Assembly: GCA_025964405.1 (NCBI GenBank)
Contig: JAOPYW010000364.1
Span: forward strand, 1-25,181
Origin: Thermoleophilia bacterium
GTDB lineage: Bacteria > Actinomycetota > Thermoleophilia > Gaiellales > SKUG01
Length of the DNA stretch: 25,181 nucleotides
Reading direction: 5' to 3'
Under the pieces are notes generated by a model. The model ran no database searches and was not told the origin of the DNA. It saw only the letters and a list, made by a program, of their open reading frames with translations. Each line of letters starts with the position of its first letter. Positions within the stretch are counted from its first letter, which is position 1. The position numbers and the translations under genes were made by a program. Positions 16,559 through 23,372 of the stretch are shown here, one piece after another.

Positions 16559-17269
16559 ATGCGGACACGCACCTTCATCGGCATGATCATCCTCATCCTC
16601 GCCCTCATCGTGGCGTCGACCCCGCCCCTGCTCGACGTGGTGTCGAAGGGCGTGCAGGCGGGTGCCCACAAGGCGGGAGTTCCCGGCGTGGATGCGGTCG
16701 CGGCAGCGCCCGACTCGCGGAAACCGGCCAAGGCTGCCGGCGGCACCGTCGACCCGCGCCTCGAGCTCAAGGGCTACACGCAGACCGGCGCCGACCTGCG
16801 CGATGGCTATTCGACCGCGGAACGCGCGGCGACGCAGGGCTACCGCCTCGCCACCGGCACCCACCGCCAGCTGATGCCCGGACAGCTCAGCGAGGCCACC
16901 GCGGCGTCACCACCCCTCACCGGAGCCGAGGGCGTGCTGCTCGATTCCGACGGCTGCCCGCTCCTGCGCCCCGGAGCCGACTCGACGCAGGTGCTCGCGA
17001 CGCCCGAGGCGAAGCAGCTCTACGCCGACAAGGTCGCATCCGCCGATGATCCCGCCTCGTGTCGCGCCACCTTCACCGCCCGCACCACTGCGGCCGACCC
17101 GTCGAAGGCGACGCCCGCCAGCGAACGGCTGCTCCGCGAGCTCGGGCCGGGCGCCGTTCGGCGCCAGGATGCGACGGAGCTGCTCATGGCCAAGGCCTAC
17201 TACACGATGCTGGACGGCATGTTCGCGACGGGTGCGTCGGACAAGGCCTGGGCCGAACTGACCAAGTGA
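16559..17269 (+). CDS. Membrane-anchored hypothetical protein in the polysaccharide cluster
   Basis: This 236-residue protein has an N-terminal hydrophobic segment (residues 6-22, FIGMIILILALIVASTP) after MRTRT, so it is a signal anchor or uncleaved signal peptide. The remainder is extracytoplasmic and rich in Ala, Thr and Asp. It has two Cys about 40 residues apart (about 142 and 182, in DGCPLL and ASCRATF) that could form a disulfide. No enzymatic motif is seen. Its stop overlaps the GTG start of the O-antigen ligase-like gene (GTGA), so the two are translationally coupled and probably work together. No clear ribosome site precedes ATG at 16559. A TATTCT sequence at 16460-16465 could be the -10 box. 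Function unknown; a polysaccharide-assembly helper is inference from position. Confidence 0.72.
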   Translation: MRTRTFIGMIILILALIVASTPPLLDVVSKGVQAGAHKAGVPGVDAVAAAPDSRKPAKAAGGTVDPRLELKGYTQTGADLRDGYSTAERAATQGYRLATGTHRQLMPGQLSEATAASPPLTGAEGVLLDSDGCPLLRPGADSTQVLATPEAKQLYADKVASADDPASCRATFTARTTAADPSKATPASERLLRELGPGAVRRQDATELLMAKAYYTMLDGMFATGASDKAWAELTK

Positions 17270-18780
17270 GTACGTTCGCCGCCAGCCGCCGAGGCCTCCC
17301 CCACCGCGATTCGCGCCGATCGAGTGCGTGGACCATGGGCGGAGCCGTGCTGCTCGCACTGCTCCTCGGCCTCGCGGCCGCCGTGAACCCCGTGCTGGGC
17401 GTCGGCACCTTCGCGGGGCTCGCCGCGCTCGTGGCGTTCACGCGCAGCGGCGTCGTCGCCGTGTGCACCTTCACGGCCCTCACCTACGGCGACGTGGTCA
17501 CGGAGTACACCGGCCCCGCCCTGAGCCCACTGAAGCTGGCCGGCGGCGCACTCATCCTGCTCGCCGCCGTCTCGCTGGCACTCCATCGACGCCGCGCGAC
17601 GTCCGGCATCGCCGGTGATCCCGTCGCCGAGCTGCTCGCCAACCAGTCACCGGGGTGGCGCCAGCATCCGCTGACCGTCGCACTCGTCGTCGGCTTCGTC
17701 GGCTGGGCGCTCGCCTCCGCGGCCTGGGCGACCGACCTGACGCAGGTCAAGTCGCTCACGATGCGGCTGCTGACCGATGCACTCGTCTTCCTCGCGGTGC
17801 CGGTCTTCCTGCGCAGCACGCGCCACCTGCGCCTGCTCGGCTGGACCGCCCTCGCCGGCGGCACGCTCTCGGCGCTCTACGGCGTCGTGACCCATGCCAA
17901 CCTCGCCGGCCGCTCGATCGGCACCTTCACCGACCCGAACGAGTTCGCGGCCGCGCTCGTGCCGGCCATGGCGTTCGGCCTTCCGCTCGCCGAGAGCTCC
18001 AACTCCGTGCTCGCGCGCTGGGCCGGTCGCCTCGGCGTGGCGACCTGCCTCGCCGGCGTGCTCGCGAGCGGCAGTCGCGGCGGGCTCCTCGCCATGGTCG
18101 TGGCGTTCACGCTCGTGCTGCTCGGCTCCCGCGGTCGTGAACGCGTGCGACTCACCGGCTGGACCTGCATGGCCATCGCCTGTGGCGCGGCCTGGCTCGT
18201 GCTCACACCCGCCGGGTCGACTATCGCGGCGCGGCTGTCAGACCACGACTCCTCGGGTCGTGCGGAGCTGTGGACGGTCGCGGTGCGCGAACTCAAGTCG
18301 GAGCCCGTGCACGGCGTGGGGCTCGGCAACTATCCGGTCGTGTCCAAGTACTTCGTCGACGGGCTGGCGAACCAGGACCTCTTCCTGCGCGACGCCCGCA
18401 CCACGCACTCCACCCCGCTCGAGCTGCTCGCCGAACTCGGCATCGTCGGCATCGCGCTCTACTACGCGTTCATCGCCGCGTGCATCTCCGCCGGCATCCG
18501 TGCGACACGACTGGCGCGCCGGCTCGACGACCCCCACCTCGCCGCCGCAGCCCGTGGCATCGTGGCCGGCATCCTCGCCGCGATCTCGGCCACGTTCTTC
18601 CTGAGCAACCAGTACCAGGAGCTGACGTGGGTGCTCTGCGGCGCGTGCATCGCGGCCTACACGGTCGCACGCCGACAGGCTGCGCTCGTCGACGCCCGAG
18701 CGCTGCTCGAGGCCGACCTCGTCGACGAGCCCGGCGACGTGGATACCGGGGTACGGGCCACGCTCCGCGCCGCCGGCTGA
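17266..18780 (+). CDS. O-antigen ligase/polymerase-like membrane protein (Wzy_C family)
   Basis: This protein of about 504 residues has ten or more hydrophobic helices and is expected in the cytoplasmic membrane. It shows the family pattern: several N-terminal helices, a long periplasmic-side loop containing RAELWTVAVRELKSEPVHG and VGLGNYPVVSKY, then HSTPLELLAELGIVGIALYY. The H-[NS]-x-x-L-E-x-x-x-E-x-G-x-x-G motif there is characteristic of O-antigen ligases and polymerases. Family members join or polymerise lipid-linked glycans outside the membrane. The start is GTG at 17266, overlapping the stop of the previous gene; an ATG at 17335 just before the first helix is the alternative. Which of ligase or polymerase it is cannot be told. 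Confidence 0.85.
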   Translation: MSTFAASRRGLPHRDSRRSSAWTMGGAVLLALLLGLAAAVNPVLGVGTFAGLAALVAFTRSGVVAVCTFTALTYGDVVTEYTGPALSPLKLAGGALILLAAVSLALHRRRATSGIAGDPVAELLANQSPGWRQHPLTVALVVGFVGWALASAAWATDLTQVKSLTMRLLTDALVFLAVPVFLRSTRHLRLLGWTALAGGTLSALYGVVTHANLAGRSIGTFTDPNEFAAALVPAMAFGLPLAESSNSVLARWAGRLGVATCLAGVLASGSRGGLLAMVVAFTLVLLGSRGRERVRLTGWTCMAIACGAAWLVLTPAGSTIAARLSDHDSSGRAELWTVAVRELKSEPVHGVGLGNYPVVSKYFVDGLANQDLFLRDARTTHSTPLELLAELGIVGIALYYAFIAACISAGIRATRLARRLDDPHLAAAARGIVAGILAAISATFFLSNQYQELTWVLCGACIAAYTVARRQAALVDARALLEADLVDEPGDVDTGVRATLRAAG

Positions 18781-18786
18781 TCGACG

Positions 18787-18815
18787 CTGACCGGTCGGGT
18801 GCGATGTGCGAAGCT
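18787..18815 (+). promoter_or_regulatory. Promoter of the ygfZ-like gene (CTGACC-N17-GAAGCT)
   Basis: CTGACC (18787-18792), a 17-base spacer and GAAGCT (18810-18815) are followed by six bases and ATG at 18822. Two earlier in-frame ATGs (18804, 18816) would fall in the spacer or directly after the -10, so 18822 is the chosen start. Confidence 0.4.
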
Positions 18816-18821
18816 ATGCGC

Positions 18822-19898
18822 ATGACTGCCGACGGCCCCGCAACCACGACTCCCGCGCCGCTCGCGGCTGCCGCCACCACCGCGGCGATCGAGCAGGCCA
18901 GCGTCGTGCGGTGGTGGCAGGTGACCCGGTTCGTCGAGCTCGCCGGGCCCGACGCGATCACCTTCCTCGGCGACCTGTGCACCCAGGCGGTCGAACGCAT
19001 CGAGCCCGGCACCGACCGGCTCGGCCTGCTGCTCGAGGTGAAGGCCCACATCGTCGCAGCGATCGACATCTTCCACGCGGCACCCGCGCCGTGGACGCAT
19101 CCGACGCGGGGCGACCACGTCGAATCCGCGCCACGCCTGCTGCTCGAGACACTGCCCGACCAGGTAGAGCCACTCGTGACGCTGCTCACCAAGTACCGCC
19201 TGCGGGCGAAGGTCACGATCGAGCCGGTGGACGTCGCGGCGGTCGCGGTCGTGGGCTCGACGGCCGCGGTCGACGTCGCGGCGGCCGAGGTCGATTCGGG
19301 CCAGTGGTTCACCCGTACGGGGCGCGCCGAGGATGCACCCGTGCACACCTGGATCGGTGATCCCGGGAGTGCGCGCACGGTGGTGGAGCGGCTCGCTGAT
19401 TCCGGCATCGGGCTCGCCGATGCCACCGCGTTCGAGGCCGCCCGCATCGCGCGCGGCACTGTGTCGCTGCACGACCTGCTGGCGGGCCGCATGCCGGCCG
19501 AGGTCGGCGGCGTGGAGGCTGCCGTGGCGCTCGACGCCGGCTGTTACCTCGGACAGGAACCCGTCGTACGCCTGCACTTCCGCGGACGCGCGAACCGAAC
19601 GCTCCGCCGCATCGGCGCCGCCGGTCCGATCACGCCCGAACCGGCGCCCGCGGCCGCTGGTCCGGACGCGCCCGCGACGCACCCGCTCGACCTGTTCAGC
19701 ACCGCGGCCGACGCGTCGAACCGCCCGGTGGGACGGCTCACGACCTGGTCGGAACTGCCCGACGGCACCAGCATCGGGTTCGCCACGCTCCGGCGGGAAC
19801 TCGAGGTCGGCGACGAGCTTCGCTTGGGCACTTCAAGCACTCGTGTGACGGTCGCGGATGCCGCTCCCCCGACGCGCGAGGATGTAAGGGCGACCTGA
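18822..19898 (+). CDS. ygfZ: Folate-binding YgfZ/GcvT-like Fe-S cluster maintenance protein
   Basis: This 358-residue cytoplasmic protein is of the GcvT fold. The decisive mark is G-C-Y-x-G-Q-E at residues 240-246 (Cys241), the YgfZ signature. It is followed by PVVRLHFRGRANRTLRRI, which matches the family. Family members use tetrahydrofolate and help repair or assemble some Fe-S enzymes. The N-terminal part includes VELAGPDAITFLGDLCTQAV, like the aminomethyltransferase start. The invariant Lys usually two residues before the Cys is Ala here (D-A-G-C-Y), a small deviation. True GcvT is excluded by the signature and the absence of gcvH/gcvP neighbours. The start at 18822 fits the promoter geometry. 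The gene lies just upstream of the Rieske gene, which encodes an Fe-S protein. Confidence 0.88.
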   Translation: MTADGPATTTPAPLAAAATTAAIEQASVVRWWQVTRFVELAGPDAITFLGDLCTQAVERIEPGTDRLGLLLEVKAHIVAAIDIFHAAPAPWTHPTRGDHVESAPRLLLETLPDQVEPLVTLLTKYRLRAKVTIEPVDVAAVAVVGSTAAVDVAAAEVDSGQWFTRTGRAEDAPVHTWIGDPGSARTVVERLADSGIGLADATAFEAARIARGTVSLHDLLAGRMPAEVGGVEAAVALDAGCYLGQEPVVRLHFRGRANRTLRRIGAAGPITPEPAPAAAGPDAPATHPLDLFSTAADASNRPVGRLTTWSELPDGTSIGFATLRRELEVGDELRLGTSSTRVTVADAAPPTREDVRAT

Positions 19899-19915
19899 CT
19901 TCTGCCTCGGGTTGA

Positions 19916-19944
19916 CGGCATCCGACACGGTCGGGAGGATGCCG
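19916..19944 (+). terminator. Possible weak terminator after ygfZ
   Basis: CGGCATCC (19916-19923) pairs with GGATGCCG (19937-19944) around a 13-base loop that itself can form a CCGAC/GTCGG helix. It lies 17 bases after the ygfZ stop. There is no T tract, and it could instead be an operator near the Rieske promoter. Confidence 0.45.
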
Positions 19945-19989
19945 CTCGTGGAGTGCCAATTCGTGCCGCGCGAGCAGTGGCAGGTGGCG

Positions 19990-19995
19990 TATGCT
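19990..19995 (+). promoter_or_regulatory. Probable -10 box TATGCT for qcrABC
   Basis: TATGCT matches TANNNT and lies 55 bases upstream of the GTG start of the Rieske gene, leaving a leader of about 50 bases with the strong ribosome site AAGGAG at 20040-20045. No good -35 is seen. Confidence 0.4.
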
Positions 19996-20050
19996 CCGCC
20001 CCGTGGTGCGCACCCGTGTGCGCACGCGTTTCGACGACCAAGGAGCCATC

Positions 20051-20695
20051 GTGGCCGACCTGCCACACGCATCGGGAGACACCCCCGCCGAAGGCGCACC
20101 CGCCAACAGCGGCCCCGACATGACCCGCAAGCAGTTCCTGACCGCCGCGACCATCGGTGTCGGCGGCGTGATGGGAGCCCTCATCGCAGTGCCGGTCGCC
20201 GGCATGGCGCTCGCCCCCGTGTTCGGCGGCAACGACTTCGAGGCCGTCAAGATCGGCGACGTCGACGAGTTCGAGGACGGCAAGTTCATCAAGGTCGTGC
20301 TCACGCCCGGCGCCGACCAGCCTGATGCCTACGTGCGCAAGAAGGTCGCCTTCGTGCGCAAGAACGCGTCGAAGACCGCCGACAAGCTCGCACTCAAGGG
20401 ACAGGAGGACTTCACGGTCGTCTCCAACACCTGCATGCACCTCGGCTGCCCCGTGCAGTCGTCGAACGCAGGGTTCGTGTGCCCGTGCCACGGCGGCTCG
20501 TACGACGCCGACGGCAAGCGCGTCGGCGGACCACCCGTTCGGCCGCTCGACCGCTACGTCTGGGAGCAGCGCGGCACCGAGCTGTGGGCGACGGGGCTCT
20601 ACGCGCTCAAGTCGGACGGCAGCAAGGCCAAGCATCGCGATCCCGGCCAGCACACCGACGGGGTCGAAGGCCTCCTCTACCCGCTGCAGCCGTGA
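20051..20695 (+). CDS. qcrA: Rieske iron-sulfur subunit of menaquinol:cytochrome c reductase
   Basis: This 214-residue protein is the 2Fe-2S electron acceptor from menaquinol. GTG at 20051 is chosen because AAGGAG ends five bases before it; a longer in-frame reading from 19991 lacks a site. An N-terminal TRKQFL segment (residues 25-30) leads into one hydrophobic helix (31-58), resembling a weak Tat-type anchor with RK instead of RR. Cluster motifs are intact: C128-M-H130-L-G-C133 and C144-P-C146-H147-G-G-S. Cluster ligands are expected to be C128, H130, C144 and H147, with C133-C146 as the disulfide. A GPP-type loop follows (V-G-G-P-P, about 158-162). The single predicted helix resembles Bacillus/b6f types more than the three-helix mycobacterial QcrA. 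qcrB follows after 39 bases. Confidence 0.95.
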   Translation: MADLPHASGDTPAEGAPANSGPDMTRKQFLTAATIGVGGVMGALIAVPVAGMALAPVFGGNDFEAVKIGDVDEFEDGKFIKVVLTPGADQPDAYVRKKVAFVRKNASKTADKLALKGQEDFTVVSNTCMHLGCPVQSSNAGFVCPCHGGSYDADGKRVGGPPVRPLDRYVWEQRGTELWATGLYALKSDGSKAKHRDPGQHTDGVEGLLYPLQP

Positions 20696-20734
20696 TGACC
20701 ATTCCCACCCCACTTCGAAAGGCAGCCTGAACCG

Positions 20735-21466
20735 ATGGCGCTCAAAGAAGACATCCAGGACGAACTCAAGTTTCGCGGAGGGCAGGCACTCGACCAGCTC
20801 GACCAGCGCGGCGGGCTCGTCGAGTTCCACAAGTGGTTCCTGCTGCGCAACGTCCCGAAGGGGCTGAGCTGGCTCCACACGCTGGGCTTCTGCCTGCTGA
20901 TCGTGTTCGTGAACCAGGCCATCACCGGCTCGATCCTCGCGATGCACTACCAGCCGGGCGCCGACACGGCGTACGAATCCATCCAGCGCATCACGATGGA
21001 CTTCGACTTCGGTTGGCTCGTGCGCGGCATGCACAAGTGGGGCGCCAGCCTCATGATCGTGCTGATGTTCCTTCACATGGGCGCCTCGTTCATGATGGGC
21101 GCCTACAAGTATCCGCGTGAACTCACGTGGATCAGCGGCGTGCTCATCTTCGCGACGGTGCTCGGCATGGGCCTCACGGGCTACCTGCTCGTCTGGGACC
21201 AGCGCGCCTTCTGGGCGTCGGTCGTGGCGATCAACCTGAACGGCACCGCGCCGTTCCTCGGGCCGTACATCAGCGAGTTCCTGCGCGGCGGTGCCACCTA
21301 CACCGCGCAGATCATCCCGCGCTTCTATGCCCTGCACATGCTGCTCATCCCGGGTGCCCTCATGGGCCTGATCGGCCTCCACATGTACCTGGTCACGCGC
21401 CTCGGCGTGTCGCCGGCTCCGTGGAAGCACGATGACCCGAGCAACGACCCGGAGGCCTGGTCGTGA
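20735..21466 (+). CDS. qcrB: Cytochrome b (b6-type) subunit of menaquinol:cytochrome c reductase
   Basis: This 243-residue membrane protein contains the four-helix haem core only, as in cytochrome b6 and Bacillus QcrB. Haem ligands are read as H100 and H114 on one helix and H201 and H216 on another. The second pair has 14 residues between the histidines, the b6f-type spacing, against 13 in mitochondrial-type cytochrome b. The Qo segment GYLLVWDQRAFWA follows the third helix region. The N-terminus (about 45 residues) is charged and cytoplasmic. A weak ribosome site, AAAGG at 20718-20722, precedes ATG. The stop overlaps the qcrC start (GTGA), so the subunits are translationally coupled. Confidence 0.95.
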   Translation: MALKEDIQDELKFRGGQALDQLDQRGGLVEFHKWFLLRNVPKGLSWLHTLGFCLLIVFVNQAITGSILAMHYQPGADTAYESIQRITMDFDFGWLVRGMHKWGASLMIVLMFLHMGASFMMGAYKYPRELTWISGVLIFATVLGMGLTGYLLVWDQRAFWASVVAINLNGTAPFLGPYISEFLRGGATYTAQIIPRFYALHMLLIPGALMGLIGLHMYLVTRLGVSPAPWKHDDPSNDPEAWS

Positions 21467-22617
21467 CCGACACCACCGACCCCACCCCGACCCCCGCTCC
21501 CACCACCGTGGTCGTCGTCGAAGAGCCGACGCACATGAGCGACCAGAAGCGTGCGTTCCTCGCCTACAAGCGCCGGGTCGCGGAGAGCGGCAAGCCGTTC
21601 TTCCCGTACGGCGTGTGGCATGACGTCGTGGCTGCTGCCGTGACGCTGCTCATCATCGTCGGCCTGTCGACGATCTGGTTCTCGCAGGCCAACTGCGACT
21701 CGTGGTTCAACACCTCGTGCAACCGTGTCTCGACCCCGCTCGAGCAGGAGCAGTTCACGCCCGACCACCCGGGCACCGTGCAGCGCACGGAGAAGGGCGA
21801 GCCCGACGAGACGGTCAAGCGACCGCTGCTCGGACTGCTCTACGAGGAGAAGGCCGACCCGACGACGACGAACTACCACCCGCGTCCGGAGTGGTACTTC
21901 TACTTCCTCTTCTACCTGCTCATCCTGTTCAGCAACCCGCAGCTCGTGGTGCTCGGCACGATCATCGTGCCGACGCTCTGGCTCGTGATGCTGATCGCGT
22001 GGCCGATCATCGACCGCAAGAAGGAGCGTCGGCCGAGTCGGCGCCCCGTGGCGATGGCGGCGATGGTGTTGACCGCGGTGATGCTCCTGTCGTTCACCTA
22101 CCTCGGCTCCAAGTCGGGCAAGGAGAAGACGGGCGGCCCCGCGGGCCTGACCGAGGGCCAGACCTCGCTCGCCGGGTACACCGACCTGTTCGACGACCCG
22201 AGCTACTTCGAGACGTGCCAGAACTGCCACATGCTCGGTGGCATCGGCAACGGCGGTCCGGGTCCGAACCTGGATGCGGTCGGCACGCGCCTCAAGGTCG
22301 ACGAGATCGCCGTGATCCTCGCCAACGGCAAGGGTGGCATGCCCGCGCTCGGCGGCACGGCGATGACCGACGAGCAGGCCGGTCAGGTCGCGGCCTTCCT
22401 CAGCACGCTCGGTGATGCCGGCAAGGCCGAGGATGCAGCGATCCAGGCGTATGGCGTGAAGGAGTACGCCGCCGCAACCGGTTCGACCGCGGGCGGCACG
22501 GATGCAGGCTCCGGCACGGTGCCCGAGCAGGCACAGGACGACTCGTCCGACGCCGGCGCCCAGGCCGACGCGACGTCGCAGAGCGCCGACTCCACGGAGC
22601 CGAGCTCCGTCAACTGA
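21463..22617 (+). CDS. qcrC: Fusion of cytochrome b C-terminal half (subunit IV) and cytochrome c
   Basis: This 384-residue protein fuses a subunit IV part to a class I cytochrome c, as in Bacillus QcrC. Three helices lie at about 54-74, 145-180 (long, possibly two) and 195-214. The Qo motif PEWY is intact at 142-145. The cytochrome c domain has C252-Q-N-C-H256 and a likely Met293 ligand in GGMPALGG. Between helix 1 and PEWY is an extra loop of about 50 residues with two Cys (78 and 86) in NCDSWFNTSC, longer than in standard subunit IV. A Ser/Asp/Ala-rich C-terminal tail (about 340-384) is also extra. GTG at 21463 overlaps the qcrB stop. It would complete the quinol oxidation site with QcrB and pass electrons from Rieske to an oxidase or carrier. 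Confidence 0.93.
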   Translation: MTDTTDPTPTPAPTTVVVVEEPTHMSDQKRAFLAYKRRVAESGKPFFPYGVWHDVVAAAVTLLIIVGLSTIWFSQANCDSWFNTSCNRVSTPLEQEQFTPDHPGTVQRTEKGEPDETVKRPLLGLLYEEKADPTTTNYHPRPEWYFYFLFYLLILFSNPQLVVLGTIIVPTLWLVMLIAWPIIDRKKERRPSRRPVAMAAMVLTAVMLLSFTYLGSKSGKEKTGGPAGLTEGQTSLAGYTDLFDDPSYFETCQNCHMLGGIGNGGPGPNLDAVGTRLKVDEIAVILANGKGGMPALGGTAMTDEQAGQVAAFLSTLGDAGKAEDAAIQAYGVKEYAAATGSTAGGTDAGSGTVPEQAQDDSSDAGAQADATSQSADSTEPSSVN

Positions 22618-22640
22618 CGCGCAGCACATGTCGAGGTGGC

Positions 22641-22676
22641 GAGGGGGTGGCGGCGCGCGAGCGCCGCTACCCCTTC
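22641..22676 (+). terminator. Terminator of the qcrABC operon
   Basis: A 16-bp stem (22641-22656 with 22661-22676) with loop GCGA has two G-T wobbles in the plus-strand RNA. It is followed by a modest T/C-rich stretch. It starts 23 bases after the qcrC stop. Confidence 0.75.
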
Positions 22677-22686
22677 CTCGTTCGGG

Positions 22687-22692
22687 TAGCCT
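22687..22692 (+). promoter_or_regulatory. -10 box TAGCCT, leaderless-type promoter of ubiX
   Basis: TAGCCT matches TANNNT and is followed by seven bases (GCTCGGC) and ATG at 22700. There is no room for a Shine-Dalgarno. It begins 11 bases after the qcrABC terminator, so ubiX is transcribed independently. Confidence 0.55.
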
Positions 22693-22699
22693 GCTCGGC

Positions 22700-23323
22700 A
22701 TGAACGTCTTCATCGGCATCACCGGCGCCAGCGGCGCTCCCTACGCCCGACGACTCGTGCAGGCGCTGCTCGCAGGTGGTCACACGGTCGGCGCGTGCTT
22801 CTCGAGCGCCGCGCCGCAGGTGACCGGGCAGGAGCTCTACGGCGACCTGCGCATGCCGCGCGAGGAGGTCATCGAGCGGTGGCTCGCCGACACCGGCCTG
22901 CCGGCGGAGCAGCTCTACGATTCGCACGACTTCGGCTCCCCGTACGCCAGTGGCAGTGCACTCTGGCAGGCGGCGGTCATCGTGCCCTGCTCCATGGACA
23001 CCCTCGCGACGATCGCGAGCGGGGCGGGCAACAACCTGCTGCACCGCGCCGCATCGGTCGCCCTCAAGGAGGACCGCAAGCTCGTGCTCGTGCCGCGCGA
23101 GACGCCGCTCTCGACCATCCACCTCGAGAACCTACTGCGGGTGCGGCGCGCGGGTGCGCACGTGCTGCCGGCGATGCCGGCCTTCTACCAGCTGCCCGAG
23201 ACGATCGACGACATGATCGACTTCGTCGTCGCGAAGGTGCTCAACCTGCTCGGCCTCGACCAGACGCTCATCGGTCAGTGGGACGCAGGCATGGCGCGCG
23301 CGGAGCTGCCGGTCGCCGACTGA
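22700..23323 (+). CDS. ubiX: Flavin prenyltransferase UbiX
   Basis: This 207-residue enzyme attaches a dimethylallyl group to reduced FMN, making the prenyl-FMN cofactor of UbiD-type decarboxylases used in quinone and aromatic acid metabolism. It shows the N-terminal FMN motif IGITGASGAPYARRL. It also has VPCSMDTLATIASGAGNNLLHRA in the middle, LVLVPRETPLSTIHLENLLR, and MPAFYQLPETIDDMIDFVV near the end. All are family signatures and the length is normal. No ubiD gene is visible in the window. It lies upstream of the methyltransferase gene menG/ubiE, separated by one unrelated gene, which fits a menaquinone-synthesis neighbourhood. Confidence 0.95.
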   Translation: MNVFIGITGASGAPYARRLVQALLAGGHTVGACFSSAAPQVTGQELYGDLRMPREEVIERWLADTGLPAEQLYDSHDFGSPYASGSALWQAAVIVPCSMDTLATIASGAGNNLLHRAASVALKEDRKLVLVPRETPLSTIHLENLLRVRRAGAHVLPAMPAFYQLPETIDDMIDFVVAKVLNLLGLDQTLIGQWDAGMARAELPVAD

Positions 23324-23372
23324 ATCATGGTGGCCGCTGAAGCATCCCATGCTCGAAGCCGATAGCTCATGG

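Noticed and set aside
16452..16586. 44-codon open frame starting at the ATG just before the 236-residue protein
   Set aside because: It has no ribosome site and an Arg-rich shadow-like composition, and it overlaps the start of the real gene.
19912..20050. Possible small gene upstream of the Rieske gene
   Set aside because: The frame continues antithetically through qcrA, and the region has a better explanation as terminator plus promoter and leader.
19544..21430. 628-codon minus-strand open frame opposite ygfZ, qcrA and qcrB
   Set aside because: It lies antisense to three genes with clear catalytic and metal-binding motifs, and its own translation is His/Arg/Glu-rich without family features. 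Such shadow frames are common in high-GC DNA.
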